DNA of 64,000 bases. Origin: Euryarchaeota archaeon UBA463. GTDB lineage: Archaea; Thermoplasmatota; Poseidoniia; Poseidoniales; Thalassarchaeaceae. The first letter of the stretch is position 1; each line of letters begins with the position of its first letter. A program made the translations under genes and the position numbers. The notes beneath the pieces were generated by a model, which was not told where the DNA came from, made no database searches, and saw only the letters and a program-made list of their open reading frames with translations. The stretch lies in the NCBI GenBank assembly GCA_002501805.1, contig DAOI01000024.1, positions 1 through 64,000 of the forward strand, read 5' to 3'. Positions 10,301 through 18,426 of this stretch are shown here, piece after piece.

Positions 10301-13061
10301 CAATTCCAGTATTCTCAAATCCGAGATAGAGTATTTCTCCAATCTTAACGGTCTTCGCACGCTGAGTGTCGTCACCGGCGGTCCAAACATCAATGATTTC
10401 AAAACCATCAACTCCACCAAGCTCGCTAGTGTCTACTACTACTGCACCGCCATCAGTTCCAGCGTATAGTATCGGATACCCATCTGAGTCATTACCAATC
10501 AGATCGACAGAGTTTACCTGTCGAGATGGCATTTCCGATCCGCCACCGGTGGTAAGGCACTCAAGTAGGTCCAGCGTACCCTGTCCAGTGTCTCCCCATG
10601 CACAGGCTCCCCTATTTGTGGCGGCGTAAATATCTGAACCATCGCTGGTGATATCATTGAACTCCCAAGGATCATTGTTCCACCCCGGAATATTGGTTTC
10701 AAGCTGATCCCAAGATGCCCCATCCCAGATGGCAAGGCCACCATTCGATTGAGCACCTGTGTTCGCCACTCTTGAACCGACAACTAAATCTCCACCAAAA
10801 ATATACAGAGACAGTACATCATTATCCGGGAGGCCACTGTTATCAACCGTTAGGAGATCTCTGATATCTCCGTTAATCCTGTCGAGTACCATTATTCCGA
10901 ATCCAGTTAGCCCAAGGTAAACAGTATCTCCGTCCACGGCTATCGGAGCTTCTTCCAGATTATCCGCTCCGAGAGACTGCCAAGAACCCAGAATCTGTAA
11001 CTCTGCTAAATCCAATCTCATCAGCCCGCTGTCTGGAGTGGCAATGTATGCTATTCCGTACCTAGAAGCAACGTCCACTACCAAGTCTGAATCCAAACCA
11101 TCTCCAGTATCGTATGTATCAGTGAGACTGATTGTGGAAGTATTGACTAGGGAGACTCCATTCTCTGGATGCCCAACTACAAGAGTTTGCGTGTAGTGAT
11201 CATACGACATCGAAATGATGCTGTCAGAACCGAGCCCACTCATGCCTCCTTGGTATGTGCCAGTCTCCGAATCGAATCTCAGTAGCCCGGATTCCGCAGT
11301 CCCGACCCAAACTTGTCCAGAGTCGTCCTGAACAATTGAGGTCACGGATTGCATCTGCTGACCAGCGTAATCACTCACATCAATAGGGCTAGACCACCTT
11401 CTTCCGGAATTATTGAATCTATCAATTGTTGTATCGCCTGCCACCCATATCTGGCCATCTTCACTATCGTCTATACTTACTGCTAATCTCATGGGGTCGG
11501 TGACTGGGCTACTAACTAGGTACTCCACCCCCATCGAAGAATTTTCATGTTGCATAGCCATCACACCAGTAGAGTCTATGACAACTGACATCCCAACAGC
11601 AGGCCCTCTGAATCCAACACCCGAGGGCCACGATGAAATCGAAACTGCATTATCCAGTAGTCCAATACCTTGCATGGTTTCCTGAGCTCTGAAAACTCCT
11701 GCAGAAATTTCGTATGACTGAAGTGTGTTACCTGCAAGAACGTGTAGCCAACCATCAGATACTGAGGTCCCAATGACATTATTGGAAGCAAGTGCATTCC
11801 CTGTTGACCACCTCGAAAGCCAAGTTGAGGTTGACATATCTCTTCTGCTGATGCCCGCATTCTCCGTGGAGATTAGCAGCTGGCTCCCCATCATTTGCAG
11901 ATCAGTGATTCTGTTGCTTGCGAGAAAGTTGCCGGTATCCCATCTGTCTATACTCTGTATGCCCACCAAGGATTGATTACTACTGAGATTGTAATCGATA
12001 ACGTAGACGCCGTTCGCTCCAGTAGAAATCACCACATTACCAGAGTTAACCAATATGTCTGTAGCCTTATCAGAGGAAGAAGAACAGAATTGATACCAAG
12101 CCCAGTTGGTTGGAATTCCACTTCCGTCTCCAGGGGGCAAGAACCCCAATCCACAGCCAGTTACTGCCCAGATTACTCCATCGGTGCCTGTAGCAATAGC
12201 TGAGACTTCAAAAACTTCGGTTGGGTCGGGTTGTAACTCAGTACCCTCAGAGGAATCTATCAACGACTGAGTCATTATTGTCCCGTTTGCAGTTCCAACA
12301 AGGAGTCTGTTCTCCGAGGAATCGATTGAAATGCTTCTGCCATAGACAAGCTCGTCTATGTGAATTATTCCAGGACATCTCCATTGGCAGGCCTCGGAAG
12401 CACTACTATCCAGATGAATCAAATCATCCCCAAGCAGGACGTAAAGCCTACCATCAATGGGATTCACTGCACTGCCGTGAACTTCTACTTCGGTAGGAGA
12501 GAAAGATATCCTAGGATCAGACGGAGTTAATGCTTCTATCACCAAATCTGAGATTGAGATCCCCGCTGGGAGGACCCAAGCAGCGTCACTAACAGAATTT
12601 GGCTGTAAGGAAGTGGAAAGCTCCCCCCCTACCAGACTTGGAGGGTTATCATTGAAGCCAAACTGGCAACCCAGCCAATCGTTACCCCTCCAATCTAGAA
12701 TCGGCGTCTGACTGTTGATCAGGGTTAGCTGAGGCTCATCAACGCAATAACCCTCAGCGCCATCTACTGCTATCTCGAAGGTTAGATTAGATATCTCCGC
12801 ACCTGGGGCGAAATCCAGAAACATATCCCCATAGGCAAAGGTCTGGTTTGTAGGGTCCGCGCCAGATGCGACAAGATCGACCCATCCTGTGTCATTGTAA
12901 CCAGATGAACCCCATGCTCTCTGAACTGTGTATGACGACTCCTCAGTATCGACCAATTCATAGTCTCCAAATGTGGACCATGGAAGGAGGACCATCAGTC
13001 CTACAAGCAACAGAGCACTCCTCTTAGGAGCAGTCCCCGAGTCAGAACCTAGTGTATGCAC
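4365..13061 (-). CDS. Giant cell-surface protein: beta-propeller array, Fn3-like domains, C-terminal anchor
   Basis: About 2,898 residues. A signal peptide (RSALLLVGLMVLLPWS) follows a short basic start. Roughly residues 200-1900 are a long series of blades with phrases such as GLPDNDV, LWVGT and GGLAIWDG, the pattern of two-component-regulator propeller repeats, implying several seven-bladed propellers. About residues 2000-2700 hold some six Fn3-like modules with the pattern 'I-D-I-x-W-D ... Y-x-V-F-V'. One membrane helix near residue 2740 is followed by a 140-residue, extremely acidic cytoplasmic tail rich in DDLDDL. Inferred: an S-layer-associated or adhesive protein displayed outside. Start choice: a TATA-like AATATAG at 13083-13089 lies about 25 bases before the GTG at 13061, suggesting a leaderless start there; a GTG at 13082 is the longer option. 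No catalytic domain was recognised. Confidence 0.85.
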   Translation of the reverse strand: MHTLGSDSGTAPKRSALLLVGLMVLLPWSTFGDYELVDTEESSYTVQRAWGSSGYNDTGWVDLVASGADPTNQTFAYGDMFLDFAPGAEISNLTFEIAVDGAEGYCVDEPQLTLINSQTPILDWRGNDWLGCQFGFNDNPPSLVGGELSTSLQPNSVSDAAWVLPAGISISDLVIEALTPSDPRISFSPTEVEVHGSAVNPIDGRLYVLLGDDLIHLDSSASEACQWRCPGIIHIDELVYGRSISIDSSENRLLVGTANGTIMTQSLIDSSEGTELQPDPTEVFEVSAIATGTDGVIWAVTGCGLGFLPPGDGSGIPTNWAWYQFCSSSSDKATDILVNSGNVVISTGANGVYVIDYNLSSNQSLVGIQSIDRWDTGNFLASNRITDLQMMGSQLLISTENAGISRRDMSTSTWLSRWSTGNALASNNVIGTSVSDGWLHVLAGNTLQSYEISAGVFRAQETMQGIGLLDNAVSISSWPSGVGFRGPAVGMSVVIDSTGVMAMQHENSSMGVEYLVSSPVTDPMRLAVSIDDSEDGQIWVAGDTTIDRFNNSGRRWSSPIDVSDYAGQQMQSVTSIVQDDSGQVWVGTAESGLLRFDSETGTYQGGMSGLGSDSIISMSYDHYTQTLVVGHPENGVSLVNTSTISLTDTYDTGDGLDSDLVVDVASRYGIAYIATPDSGLMRLDLAELQILGSWQSLGADNLEEAPIAVDGDTVYLGLTGFGIMVLDRINGDIRDLLTVDNSGLPDNDVLSLYIFGGDLVVGSRVANTGAQSNGGLAIWDGASWDQLETNIPGWNNDPWEFNDITSDGSDIYAATNRGACAWGDTGQGTLDLLECLTTGGGSEMPSRQVNSVDLIGNDSDGYPILYAGTDGGAVVVDTSELGGVDGFEIIDVWTAGDDTQRAKTVKIGEILYLGFENTGIARYDLANEEWLTTWDSTQGYIDDDDVTTLIPGRQSGTMWAGGDFGLTLIDVINDTVLIDWDRGSNANGPDVPSRSPAEMIIIGDVLYYSTQRSNQWWNSNDEVYRIALNNNTSLSALDAGNQIGSSSKVYGMGVVGNELWIGVRPTQSWNDGEGTIVRWNTINETWQDDLETIGNVQRVNAQLLGDCFPLNSSSCEMWVAYGDSILRRFQYSSMTLLDEWSDFPGPVRGMEEFQGEYLFATMEGIYRWNPINETFENAWTENDGLPNDVEDGFFSMEIVGDDLWVSSHRQGSWNSNAQILNKNGTSGNWTTWDLGSGDIPGGYGADILVCDEIIHFAIGRLSWFGNQGGVARFDLVDHDNDGITSEWIDPLTDGGNNGLSDDDPRALACDDANRILYVGFDTTGVGLDRFNYNTESFLPTLTSADGISEDLIFPGGMLHDGNVLLSAHQYDNTGGISRIVTSGTSVSSGQVLSPGMDGCSIVRVPANTPTYAIGRSGQTTGLNRVDMLDSTGLIASGFDELAGLSSGRVVEFASNSTHVWVASTFDSNSFFATSILQGEILQNGSVRWEYGYNLLDDDVINSMHLDGDTMWVTTAGRGLYSINLLQRSYSSAAPALHGQMDGMVLDNDDGMLYVGLMGNEGSAAGFQSFDTSSLSWGDGSLLAGLPNDIVKDFVGLGDKILTATWGGIAVFNTSLDEWEDPITTFDGLPSSIYDHLLVVNTPTIGETILAGGPAGVTILDSNLTVVTTRGFSDGLAGNSVSGLVYADSISRQVTDENGVTVTEHHDESVFISHNGQGATRPGVVAWDIATDMVNGTYQIDKIPSNDVRAIAADDWGVHIATDISPIVHWNSSSLDMEVGAPTNSMMSWPPSELVSHGGNLVMISPGGIDVMSSAGDHLVKSQSGLFSDPRGAHVSDNGLYLVSDDGLHHFTPVDGLVESDTSGQRNANPLNIIIGDRTWSEVNETARPGMSTVLVNDEQPIDIPLMSDSVLPGRLPMNPLAMTMSSPEAGAWVWARSSFLNYSGSWDMQTMNPGIQSAFQSAISQVGPGYSSAETHIQLQSPSDGKMKVRITYDWERIEVPTNIVNITDRPNDGGGVLEVTWLPAEDAAWSGYRIFVWDATGRESWNPSEDELDDFSTYITIPFWSQTSVMVTEADNDGVTEALSDDRLYRAAIAIEYPDGTLGDAVAWPGSVTPTDEMPSPPEWLIAEAISGGTAGSLVLEWSMCRELDPGSTRIWAAEQDITNAIALTGEVDIPFSSGNSTVMELSPQRVYWFAATCVDASGQYDPSNVTTFGPVTTAGGLNDGIAPTMILGTTAEDVPEDEGGRIEVSWDINEEGDCSFYTVYALPASGWQPPSTVDGWPVAEFIPDCSVNEVIIDSLGSSPLQDGVTYWIGVVASDDWGNSNVDSVLVVEATPEADQEGSANAPDRVEGLIAWDHPEDDGTKIDIVWNRSTAPDFGYYTVWVSDYPLNDLSGLSEVCTNDPSACNLIVVDQRQIGGILQLQTTIEQAMYGNSVDSLEISPIIPDVPLYVAVTVHDIKGNVFLTGLDDHISIVTPVDNRGDITPPDRLIAPILEERLGDDGDGMFVTFQESMASDLYEYLIFADVVPFSDASNMNPVAVVERSSQLPITIEELSDGRSLAPSIMTWVTVVPVDSSGNAWLTNLRTSSIALVDENSLDPGLHLPEVTGVRGYWDSSGSRIDITWDLSQDPQVQSYRVFVSLDPFEDVRNATQVSSMIDGSSQEVMGNLLILNEFGGGPLDNTLSYWVVVVAFDGEVNRLAVDPLQILPWSESSFGSPEDGGGGEGASWIDQLMSGDMNTLIALLSALMILAGAVLFIRPRKDSAPQPWEMGALEVELEEQMIRESSGLTEEEEFGLDDLEISSDSFGEEPDSPSVSYDGMGEDAMVQPIGGEYTGVTREASSEVADELLGVEDDNELDIDDLDDLADGLDFEDLDDLAEGLDDDDDLDPSFIDDII

Positions 13062-13123
13062 GGAGGTTCGGCATTCTATCACTATATTGAATGGTGTGGG
13101 TCGTTGAGTGATACATGCTTACA

Positions 13124-13153
13124 TCCACCATAGGTGGAAAAACAGTAAACTGT
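13124..13153. promoter_or_regulatory. Two adjacent palindromes in a divergent promoter region
   Basis: TCCACC-ATA-GGTGGA (13124-13138) is followed three bases later by ACAGT-AA-ACTGT (13142-13153). They lie between the leftward giant surface-protein gene and the rightward malic-enzyme gene, upstream of both predicted TATA boxes. Candidate operators; no regulator can be assigned. Confidence 0.4.
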
Positions 13154-13190
13154 GCCTCTGAATCATCACATTAAACGCTTACTGGTCGGC

Positions 13191-13200
13191 TGATAATAAA
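13191..13200 (+). promoter_or_regulatory. TATA-like box for the malic-enzyme gene
   Basis: TGATAATAAA lies about 35 bases before the GTG at 13232 and 65 before the ATG at 13262. Transcription would start near 13222, giving a short leader that contains AGAGGGGTGGG. Confidence 0.35.
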
Positions 13201-13261
13201 ATTGAGCAGGTTAGGATAGCATCAAAGAGGGGTGGGTAGGACGGGATTACGGGTTGTTGGT

Positions 13262-15544
13262 ATGACAGATGACAGGCTCCGCAAGGAAGCATTGGACTAT
13301 CACGCGGCAAAGCCTGCTGGAAAGCTCACCGTCGTTCCAACAAAACCGCATGGAACTTCCCACGAGCTATCTCTAGCATATTCGCCCGGGGTGGCGTTCC
13401 CATGCAAGGAGATAGAGAGTGACCCAGACAGTGCTTACAGATACACCTCAAAGGGTAATCTGGTAGCAGTCGTAAGCAATGGTACTGCCGTTCTCGGACT
13501 TGGTGACATAGGGCCACTTGCAGGTAAACCGGTTATGGAAGGAAAGGGGTTACTGTTCAAGGCATTCGCTGACATCGATGTCTTCGACATTGAGGTGGAC
13601 AAGATCGATGTTGATGGATTCGTCGATACTGTCAAGGCCATTGCCCCCACCTTTGGAGGAATCAATCTTGAAGATATCAAAGCCCCAGAATGTTTTGAGA
13701 TCGAGAGGAGACTTGTGGAAGAGCTGGACATTCCAGTCATGCATGACGATCAGCATGGGACAGCGATAATCTCTGGAGCGGCGCTTCTGAACGGTCTTGA
13801 ATTAGTAGGCAAAGAAATCTCAGAAGTCAAGATAGTAATTTCTGGAGCTGGAGCTTCAGCAATATCTTGCGCTCGGCACTACGTAAGGTTAGGAGTGAAC
13901 AAGGCGAACATTGTGATGGTCGACTCAAATGGAATCTTAACCAAGACTAGGCTAGAATCTGGGGAATTGAATGAATATAAAGCGGAATTCGTGAGAAATC
14001 TACCCGATGGAAGTATCTCTGAGGCCATGGTTGGTTCTGATGTTTTCTTGGGCTTGTCCAAGGGTGGCCTAGTATCCCCAGAAATGGTCAAATCAATGGC
14101 TGAAAGACCTCTCATTTTCGCCCTTGCCAATCCCGATCCTGAAATTCTGCCTGAGGATGTAATGTCTGTGAGAGATGATGCGATTATTGCCACAGGTAGG
14201 TCAGACTATCCTAATCAGATTAACAATGTCCTAGGGTTCCCCTACATCTTCAGGGGCGCTCTCGATGTAAGGGCCACTAGGATTACTGAGGGCATGAAGA
14301 TGGCCGCTACAAAGGCAATCGCAGAACTAGCTAGAGAGACAGTACCTGATGACGTTCTTTCCGCCTATGATGGAGAGCAGATTCAATTTGGATCAGAATA
14401 TATCATTCCGAAGCCATTCGATGCTAGAGTTCTCATTTGGGAAGCAAGTGCCGTGGCGGCCGCCGCTGTTGACGAGGGAGTAGCAGGAATATCATCCAAC
14501 GACTTCAGCTATGAGAGGTACAGAGAAGAGCTCGAAGCAAGACTGGGCCTCACAAGATCAATAATGAGAAGGGTCATCAACCAAGCCAAGAGGGATAAGA
14601 AGAGAATTGTATTCTGTGAGGGAGAGGACCCTACAGTAATCAAAGCAGCCTCTCAATGCATTTCTGAAGGTATTTGTGAGCCAATATTGCTTGGAAACAT
14701 AGACAGAATCGGAGCAGTAAAAGAGGAACTTGGATTAAGCTTCGAATGCGAAGAGATAGACGTGAGGTACGATCCAAGGAGGAGAGGAACTTATGCTGAG
14801 GAATTACACAAAATCAGGGGTAGGAAGGGCGTTACCTTGGAAGATGCTACTCGCCTAATGAAGAACTCCACCTATTTCGCACCCATGATGGTCCACATGG
14901 GAGATGCTGATGGATATCTCGGAGGGGTATCCCATCACTATCCGGATATCGTTAAACCCTGCCTGCAAATAATAGGTCCTGAGAAGGACTCCCATAGAAT
15001 AGTAGGGATGTATATGATGACTGTGAACGGTGATTTGATGTTCATTGGTGACGCCACTATCAACATCTATCCTGATTCCAGGACTTTAGCAGAGATAGCA
15101 GTACAGACTGCCAAGGTAGCCAGGAGATTCGGTGTCAAACCAAGGGTTGCAATGCTTTCTTTCTCTAATTTCGGTACCTCGTCGGAAATGAGAACCGATA
15201 GGGTCGAGGAAGCTATCTCAATCGCTAGAGAGCTTGATCCGGACCTAATCATCGACGGTCCGATGCAGGCCGATACGGCTTTAGTACCAGAGATTCAGAA
15301 GGAATATCCGTTTATGTCATTCGATGGACCGGCAAATATTCTCATTTGTCCCAACCTAGCATCTGCAAACATTGCCTACAAGCTTCTTCAGAGGATCGCA
15401 GGAGCAGAGATGACTGGCCCAATTCTAGAGGGACTTTCAAAGCCCGCACACGTATTGCAGAGAGGAGATAGTGTGAGAGATGTGGTCCATATGGCGGCAA
15501 TCTGCGCAGTGGACGCTCAGAGGTACGACTGGCAGAAGCTATGA
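13262..15544 (+). CDS. maeB: NADP-dependent malic enzyme with C-terminal phosphotransacetylase-like domain (MaeB type)
   Basis: 760 residues. The first 430 are malic enzyme, which oxidatively decarboxylates malate to pyruvate: [22 protein letters not shown] and [10 protein letters not shown] form the substrate and metal site, and the segment around [11 protein letters not shown] is the nucleotide-binding loop. Residues about 430-757 resemble phosphate acetyltransferase; in bacterial MaeB enzymes this domain is regulatory and senses acetyl-CoA rather than being a proven acetyltransferase. Length fits the bacterial MaeB family (about 760). The ATG at 13262 gives the family's usual N-terminus; an in-frame GTG at 13232 would add ten residues. 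The gene stands alone on its strand and is convergent with the ribosomal operon. Probable ancient acquisition from bacteria. Confidence 0.93.
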   Translation: MTDDRLRKEALDYHAAKPAGKLTVVPTKPHGTSHELSLAYSPGVAFPCKEIESDPDSAYRYTSKGNLVAVVSNGTAVLGLGDIGPLAGKPVMEGKGLLFKAFADIDVFDIEVDKIDVDGFVDTVKAIAPTFGGINLEDIKAPECFEIERRLVEELDIPVMHDDQHGTAIISGAALLNGLELVGKEISEVKIVISGAGASAISCARHYVRLGVNKANIVMVDSNGILTKTRLESGELNEYKAEFVRNLPDGSISEAMVGSDVFLGLSKGGLVSPEMVKSMAERPLIFALANPDPEILPEDVMSVRDDAIIATGRSDYPNQINNVLGFPYIFRGALDVRATRITEGMKMAATKAIAELARETVPDDVLSAYDGEQIQFGSEYIIPKPFDARVLIWEASAVAAAAVDEGVAGISSNDFSYERYREELEARLGLTRSIMRRVINQAKRDKKRIVFCEGEDPTVIKAASQCISEGICEPILLGNIDRIGAVKEELGLSFECEEIDVRYDPRRRGTYAEELHKIRGRKGVTLEDATRLMKNSTYFAPMMVHMGDADGYLGGVSHHYPDIVKPCLQIIGPEKDSHRIVGMYMMTVNGDLMFIGDATINIYPDSRTLAEIAVQTAKVARRFGVKPRVAMLSFSNFGTSSEMRTDRVEEAISIARELDPDLIIDGPMQADTALVPEIQKEYPFMSFDGPANILICPNLASANIAYKLLQRIAGAEMTGPILEGLSKPAHVLQRGDSVRDVVHMAAICAVDAQRYDWQKL

Positions 15545-15634
15545 GAACAGCTTCTTTGGCGGCTTCATACACCAGAATATCCAAACTATCACTACTAGAT
15601 GCACAGCCATTGCGAAAATGTGAACAAGCCCCAT
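15539..15634 (-). CDS. Candidate 31-residue single-pass membrane protein
   Basis: An ATG at 15634 opens a 31-codon frame ending in TAG at 15539-15541. It encodes one strongly hydrophobic helix (AMAVHLVVIVWIFW) followed by a basic tail (KPPKKLFS), a plausible inside-positive micro-membrane protein. It lies 80 bases after the L24e gene on the same strand, and its end overlaps the stop of the convergent malic-enzyme gene by a few bases. Only a weak GGGAAG-like ribosome site precedes it. Coding status is uncertain. Confidence 0.3.
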   Translation of the reverse strand: MGLVHIFAMAVHLVVIVWIFWCMKPPKKLFS

Positions 15635-15714
15635 TGAAGGGCCCTTCCCTAGCACTCACTTATTCTATACCGATTTATTCTCAATAATCCTTGATAGAAT
15701 ACGGATATGGGGAA

Positions 15715-15906
15715 TTACTTGATTCCGCCCTTAACGTATCTTTGAGTCCACTTGAGTCTTCTTGGGTTTCTCTTGAGTTTGAGGGCGTTCTTCCTAGCCT
15801 TACTGTCCTTGAACCACATTACAGATCCATCTCTCTTGATGTACATCAGACCAGTACCTGGCTCAATTTCCTCGCTGGTGAAGCTACAAACTCTTGTCTC
15901 TGGCAT
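15715..15906 (-). CDS. rpl24e: Ribosomal protein L24e (zinc cysteines mostly lost)
   Basis: 63 residues. The fold signature is clear: CSFT...I-x-PGTG..Y.K.DG....F, then KRNPRR and KWT, matching archaeal L24e of the large subunit. The family's zinc site is normally CxxC plus C-x3-C; here only Cys7 remains, with Thr10, Lys33 and Ala37 at the other positions, so zinc binding is unlikely. The ATG at 15906 is preceded by GAGGTG with five bases between; a GTG two codons earlier is an alternative. Last ribosomal gene of the L7Ae-S28e-L24e operon, three bases... nine bases after S28e ends if counted from this start. Confidence 0.92.
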   Translation of the reverse strand: MPETRVCSFTSEEIEPGTGLMYIKRDGSVMWFKDSKARKNALKLKRNPRRLKWTQRYVKGGIK

Positions 15907-15915
15907 AATCACACC

Positions 15916-16149
15916 TCATCGATTACCTAGGCGACGAGCCTCTCTGCCGGTGTCCCTGAGCATTAGTATGTCTCCAACACGAACAGGTCCCAAGACATTT
16001 CTGGAGATGATTCTTCCAATATCCCTTGGATTATTTGAGTCGTCAACTCTGACCTTTACCTGTATGGCCTCTCCGCTCATGCCAGTTCTACCGACAATTT
16101 CGACCACCTCTGCGGGCCATGATTCTTGAGCCAAATTTTCAGCCTCCAA
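15916..16149 (-). CDS. rps28e: Ribosomal protein S28e
   Basis: 77 residues, an OB-fold small-subunit protein found in archaea and eukaryotes. Diagnostic segments are [14 protein letters not shown] (about 15-28), [17 protein letters not shown] and the basic end REARRL. It follows the L7Ae gene by a single base and precedes L24e by nine bases, the conserved archaeal order L7Ae-S28e-L24e. Length and termini are normal. One transcript from the promoter before L7Ae probably serves all three. Confidence 0.96.
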   Translation of the reverse strand: MEAENLAQESWPAEVVEIVGRTGMSGEAIQVKVRVDDSNNPRDIGRIISRNVLGPVRVGDILMLRDTGREARRLGNR

Positions 16150-16150
16150 T

Positions 16151-16531
16151 TTACTTCGCTAGAGTCTCGTAGTGACCCTTGACCTCATTGAATATGTCCT
16201 GGGCTTCTTTGTCTACATCCAGAACTGCTACAGCCGCCGTTCTTGTTCCTGCAGTCATTCCAGCCGAGTCAGCTAGATATCCCTGATCTTCAACATAGAT
16301 GAATGGTATGCCCTTCTCTTTGCAAATCATAGGAACATGAGCCAGTAGCTCGCCTGGGTTTACGTTCTCTGCCATTACGATCATCGATGCAATTCCTCTC
16401 TCAGCGGCCTTGGTAACCTCATTGGCACCCTTCTTGATTTTGCCTCTTCCGTCCTTGCCAATTGCTTTCACAAGTTCGTAAACTTGCTCTTGTATGTCTT
16501 TCGGGGTTTCAAACGCTATGTGAACACTCAT
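16151..16531 (-). CDS. rpl7ae: Ribosomal protein L7Ae, kink-turn binding
   Basis: 126 residues from the ATG at 16531. In archaea L7Ae belongs to the large subunit and also binds kink-turns in box C/D and H/ACA guide RNAs and RNase P. Recognisable segments are [16 protein letters not shown] (RNA contact), [20 protein letters not shown] and [17 protein letters not shown] lies nine bases before this ATG, whereas an upstream ATG at 16540 abuts it directly, so 16531 is preferred. First gene of the three-gene ribosomal operon, with a TATA box about 50 bases upstream. Confidence 0.95.
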   Translation of the reverse strand: MSVHIAFETPKDIQEQVYELVKAIGKDGRGKIKKGANEVTKAAERGIASMIVMAENVNPGELLAHVPMICKEKGIPFIYVEDQGYLADSAGMTAGTRTAAVAVLDVDKEAQDIFNEVKGHYETLAK

Positions 16532-16576
16532 TGGATACATCTCCTCGTGCTGGGTAAGCCGGCGCACGACATGGCC

Positions 16577-16584
16577 GATATAAA
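16577..16584 (-). promoter_or_regulatory. TATA box of the L7Ae-S28e-L24e operon
   Basis: TTTATATC on the minus strand (16584-16577) is a close match to an archaeal TATA box. Initiation near 16553 would give a leader of about 20 bases containing the GAGGAG site used for L7Ae. Confidence 0.55.
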
Positions 16585-16619
16585 CGCAACGTATTGGGAA
16601 CGCCCCCCAACGTTAGCAT

Positions 16620-17579
16620 TCATTCCATCAATTCTCTCAATCCACGCGCCAGAGCTGGAGCTGAACTCACCACGGATCGAGGATTCCTCAGCGAGTCAGT
16701 TGTGTAGACGCCATCTACGTGACTTGCCAGTTTCGATAGCGCACCTCCAGTGAACAGTCCATGAGTGCAGGCCGCATATACTGACTTGGCCCCCTGCCTC
16801 CTCAGAGCATCGCTAGCTCTGCATATTGTTCCACCCGTACTAATCATATCATCAACTATAGCTACTACCTTCCCCTTAACGTCAAGGTCCTTCGCCTGAT
16901 GCTCTATGGTGTGAGCATCAATCCTAGTCTTCTCCAGGTAACTGAATTCCCAGCCTCCGATAGATGCCACCTCGCTCGCCCTATCTATCGCACCCTTGTC
17001 CGGACTTAGGATGAAATCTGGATCAACCTCCTCTTTGAGCCTCTCAGCAATTTCTGGCATAGAACTAACGAATTTTACCGGAAAATCACAATCTTCCAGC
17101 ACTTTAGGCTCATGGAGATCAAGTATCACCATACCATCGCAGACCTTTCCTAAGATATTCGAGATTACTCTTGCAGAGATAGTCTCCCCCGGTGAGAATC
17201 GCTTATCTTGTCTGGCATAACCATAGTAAGGAATGGCGAGAAAAACCCCAGGGCCAACATAATCAAGATTCTGCTCCCCCTCTCCTTTGAAGTTCTCAAG
17301 ATCGCCTCTCCTGATGTCATTAATCGCTTCTAACATCAAAATAGTCCTCAATATCCCCGAATCTGGGAATGTGTTGGATACTAGAATCACTGGCTCCGAT
17401 CTGATTTCATCAAAAGACTCGCTAGGTACTCTGACATAACCTTCCCCATCAGGAAATTTCCTACTTTCGATAGCAATAGAATTCATCCCCAGAATATCGG
17501 ACAAAGAGATGGCCAAATCACGGCCTGAGGAGCCGCTGAGCACTGGCATGTACAGGAAGCCGAACTGAGCCTCCTTCAT
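16620..17579 (-). CDS. prs: Ribose-phosphate pyrophosphokinase (PRPP synthetase)
   Basis: 319 residues. Makes PRPP from ribose 5-phosphate and ATP for nucleotide, His and Trp synthesis. The catalytic/flexible region IPYYGYARQDKRFSPGETIS (about 116-135) and the PRPP-binding loop VVAIVDDMISTGGT (about 243-256) are intact, as is the early SGSSGRDLA motif. Family members normally begin a few residues before that motif, so the ATG at 17549 may be the real start and the first ten residues spurious. It lies 29 bases downstream of tRNA-Ile on the same strand. Confidence 0.94.
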   Translation of the reverse strand: MKEAQFGFLYMPVLSGSSGRDLAISLSDILGMNSIAIESRKFPDGEGYVRVPSESFDEIRSEPVILVSNTFPDSGILRTILMLEAINDIRRGDLENFKGEGEQNLDYVGPGVFLAIPYYGYARQDKRFSPGETISARVISNILGKVCDGMVILDLHEPKVLEDCDFPVKFVSSMPEIAERLKEEVDPDFILSPDKGAIDRASEVASIGGWEFSYLEKTRIDAHTIEHQAKDLDVKGKVVAIVDDMISTGGTICRASDALRRQGAKSVYAACTHGLFTGGALSKLASHVDGVYTTDSLRNPRSVVSSAPALARGLRELME

Positions 17580-17607
17580 GACGCTACCGCTTGATTTAGG
17601 ACTGTTG

Positions 17608-17685
17608 TGGTGGGCATGACAGGATTTGAACCTGTGGCCTCCCGGTTATCAGCCGGGTGCTCCAGCCAAACTAAGCTACACGCCC
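17608..17685 (-). tRNA. tRNA-Ile (anticodon GAT), CCA encoded
   Basis: The minus strand folds into a full cloverleaf: acceptor GGGCGTG/CATGCCC with one G-T pair, D arm GCTT...GAGC, anticodon stem CCCGG/CCGGG around loop CTGATAA (anticodon GAT), variable loop AGGCC, and T arm ACAGG-TTCAAAT-CCTGT. The discriminator is A, and the 3' CCA is written in the genome at 17608-17610. No intron. It reads ATC/ATT isoleucine codons and sits between the PRC-barrel-like gene and prs, all on the minus strand. Confidence 0.95.
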
Positions 17686-17722
17686 TTGAGTAACCGTCCG
17701 ACATGGGATACTGATTTGAAAC

Positions 17723-18322
17723 CTACTCAGCCTCATCGAACTCTTCAGAGTCGTCCCCATTGAGTTTCAAGAAGCTTGGAAGGGTCGTTAGGCGCTTCAC
17801 TGTGCACCTCAGAATGACTTCATCTAATCTAGAGGTGGTTCGAGCTAGCTGTCCAACTGGAATTATCAGAGTATCAGGAAGTCCATGTTTCCTTTTGACC
17901 ATGAAATGAGGATTAACAACCACTCCTCTGTACGTCCTCTTGATCTTGACCATCCCAACAACGTTGCCTATGTCTATTCCATCATTGTCGAGTACAGCCC
18001 TGTCTAAGAGCTCATCAGGTGCGAATAACTCTTCAGAGATTCTAACAGTATTCCGCCACCTCCTCTGAAGCTCCCTCATCGATTTCGAGAGTTTTATCGC
18101 ACCATCTGGTCTAATGCTGTGCACTAGTTCTTTCGAGAGAGGTGCACTTTCTGCAGGTTTCCTCATGAATTCCTCAGCTATCCCCGGTACGACCTGGAGT
18201 CTCAGTGATTGCACGCATTCATCCCGGGGATGAAACCTCTCCCCTGTGATCACGCCTACGAACTTGTCACCTACGTACACGTCTCTCTGAAGTAATTCCT
18301 GTATCCTGTATTCATCATTCAT
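17723..18322 (-). CDS. Conserved hypothetical protein with PRC-barrel-like segments
   Basis: 199 residues from the ATG at 18322, which has GGTGAG three bases upstream; a frame extension to 18370 is possible. Two short beta-rich stretches, DVYVGDKFVGVITG (about 14-27) and VVGMVKIKRTYRGVVV (about 125-140), look like PRC-barrel strands, separated by a helical region with many charged residues. The C-terminus is acidic. No catalytic residues recognised. PRC-barrel proteins in archaea are small RNA- or protein-binding modules; the assignment here is weak. It stands just upstream of tRNA-Ile and prs on the same strand. Confidence 0.55.
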   Translation of the reverse strand: MNDEYRIQELLQRDVYVGDKFVGVITGERFHPRDECVQSLRLQVVPGIAEEFMRKPAESAPLSKELVHSIRPDGAIKLSKSMRELQRRWRNTVRISEELFAPDELLDRAVLDNDGIDIGNVVGMVKIKRTYRGVVVNPHFMVKRKHGLPDTLIIPVGQLARTTSRLDEVILRCTVKRLTTLPSFLKLNGDDSEEFDEAE

Positions 18323-18426
18323 TTTCTCACCAATTGGAACTGAGTTGCATCCCCCGCGCTTCCTCTTCATATCCCCAGAGTCCGGATTAGCACTTATACT
18401 ATGCTATAATTAAGACTGATAATCTA

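Noticed and set aside
15342..15659. 105-codon leftward ORF over the malic-enzyme 3' end
   Set aside because: Lies opposite a conserved Pta-like domain; the small 31-codon frame at 15539-15634 in another frame is the only plausible gene there.
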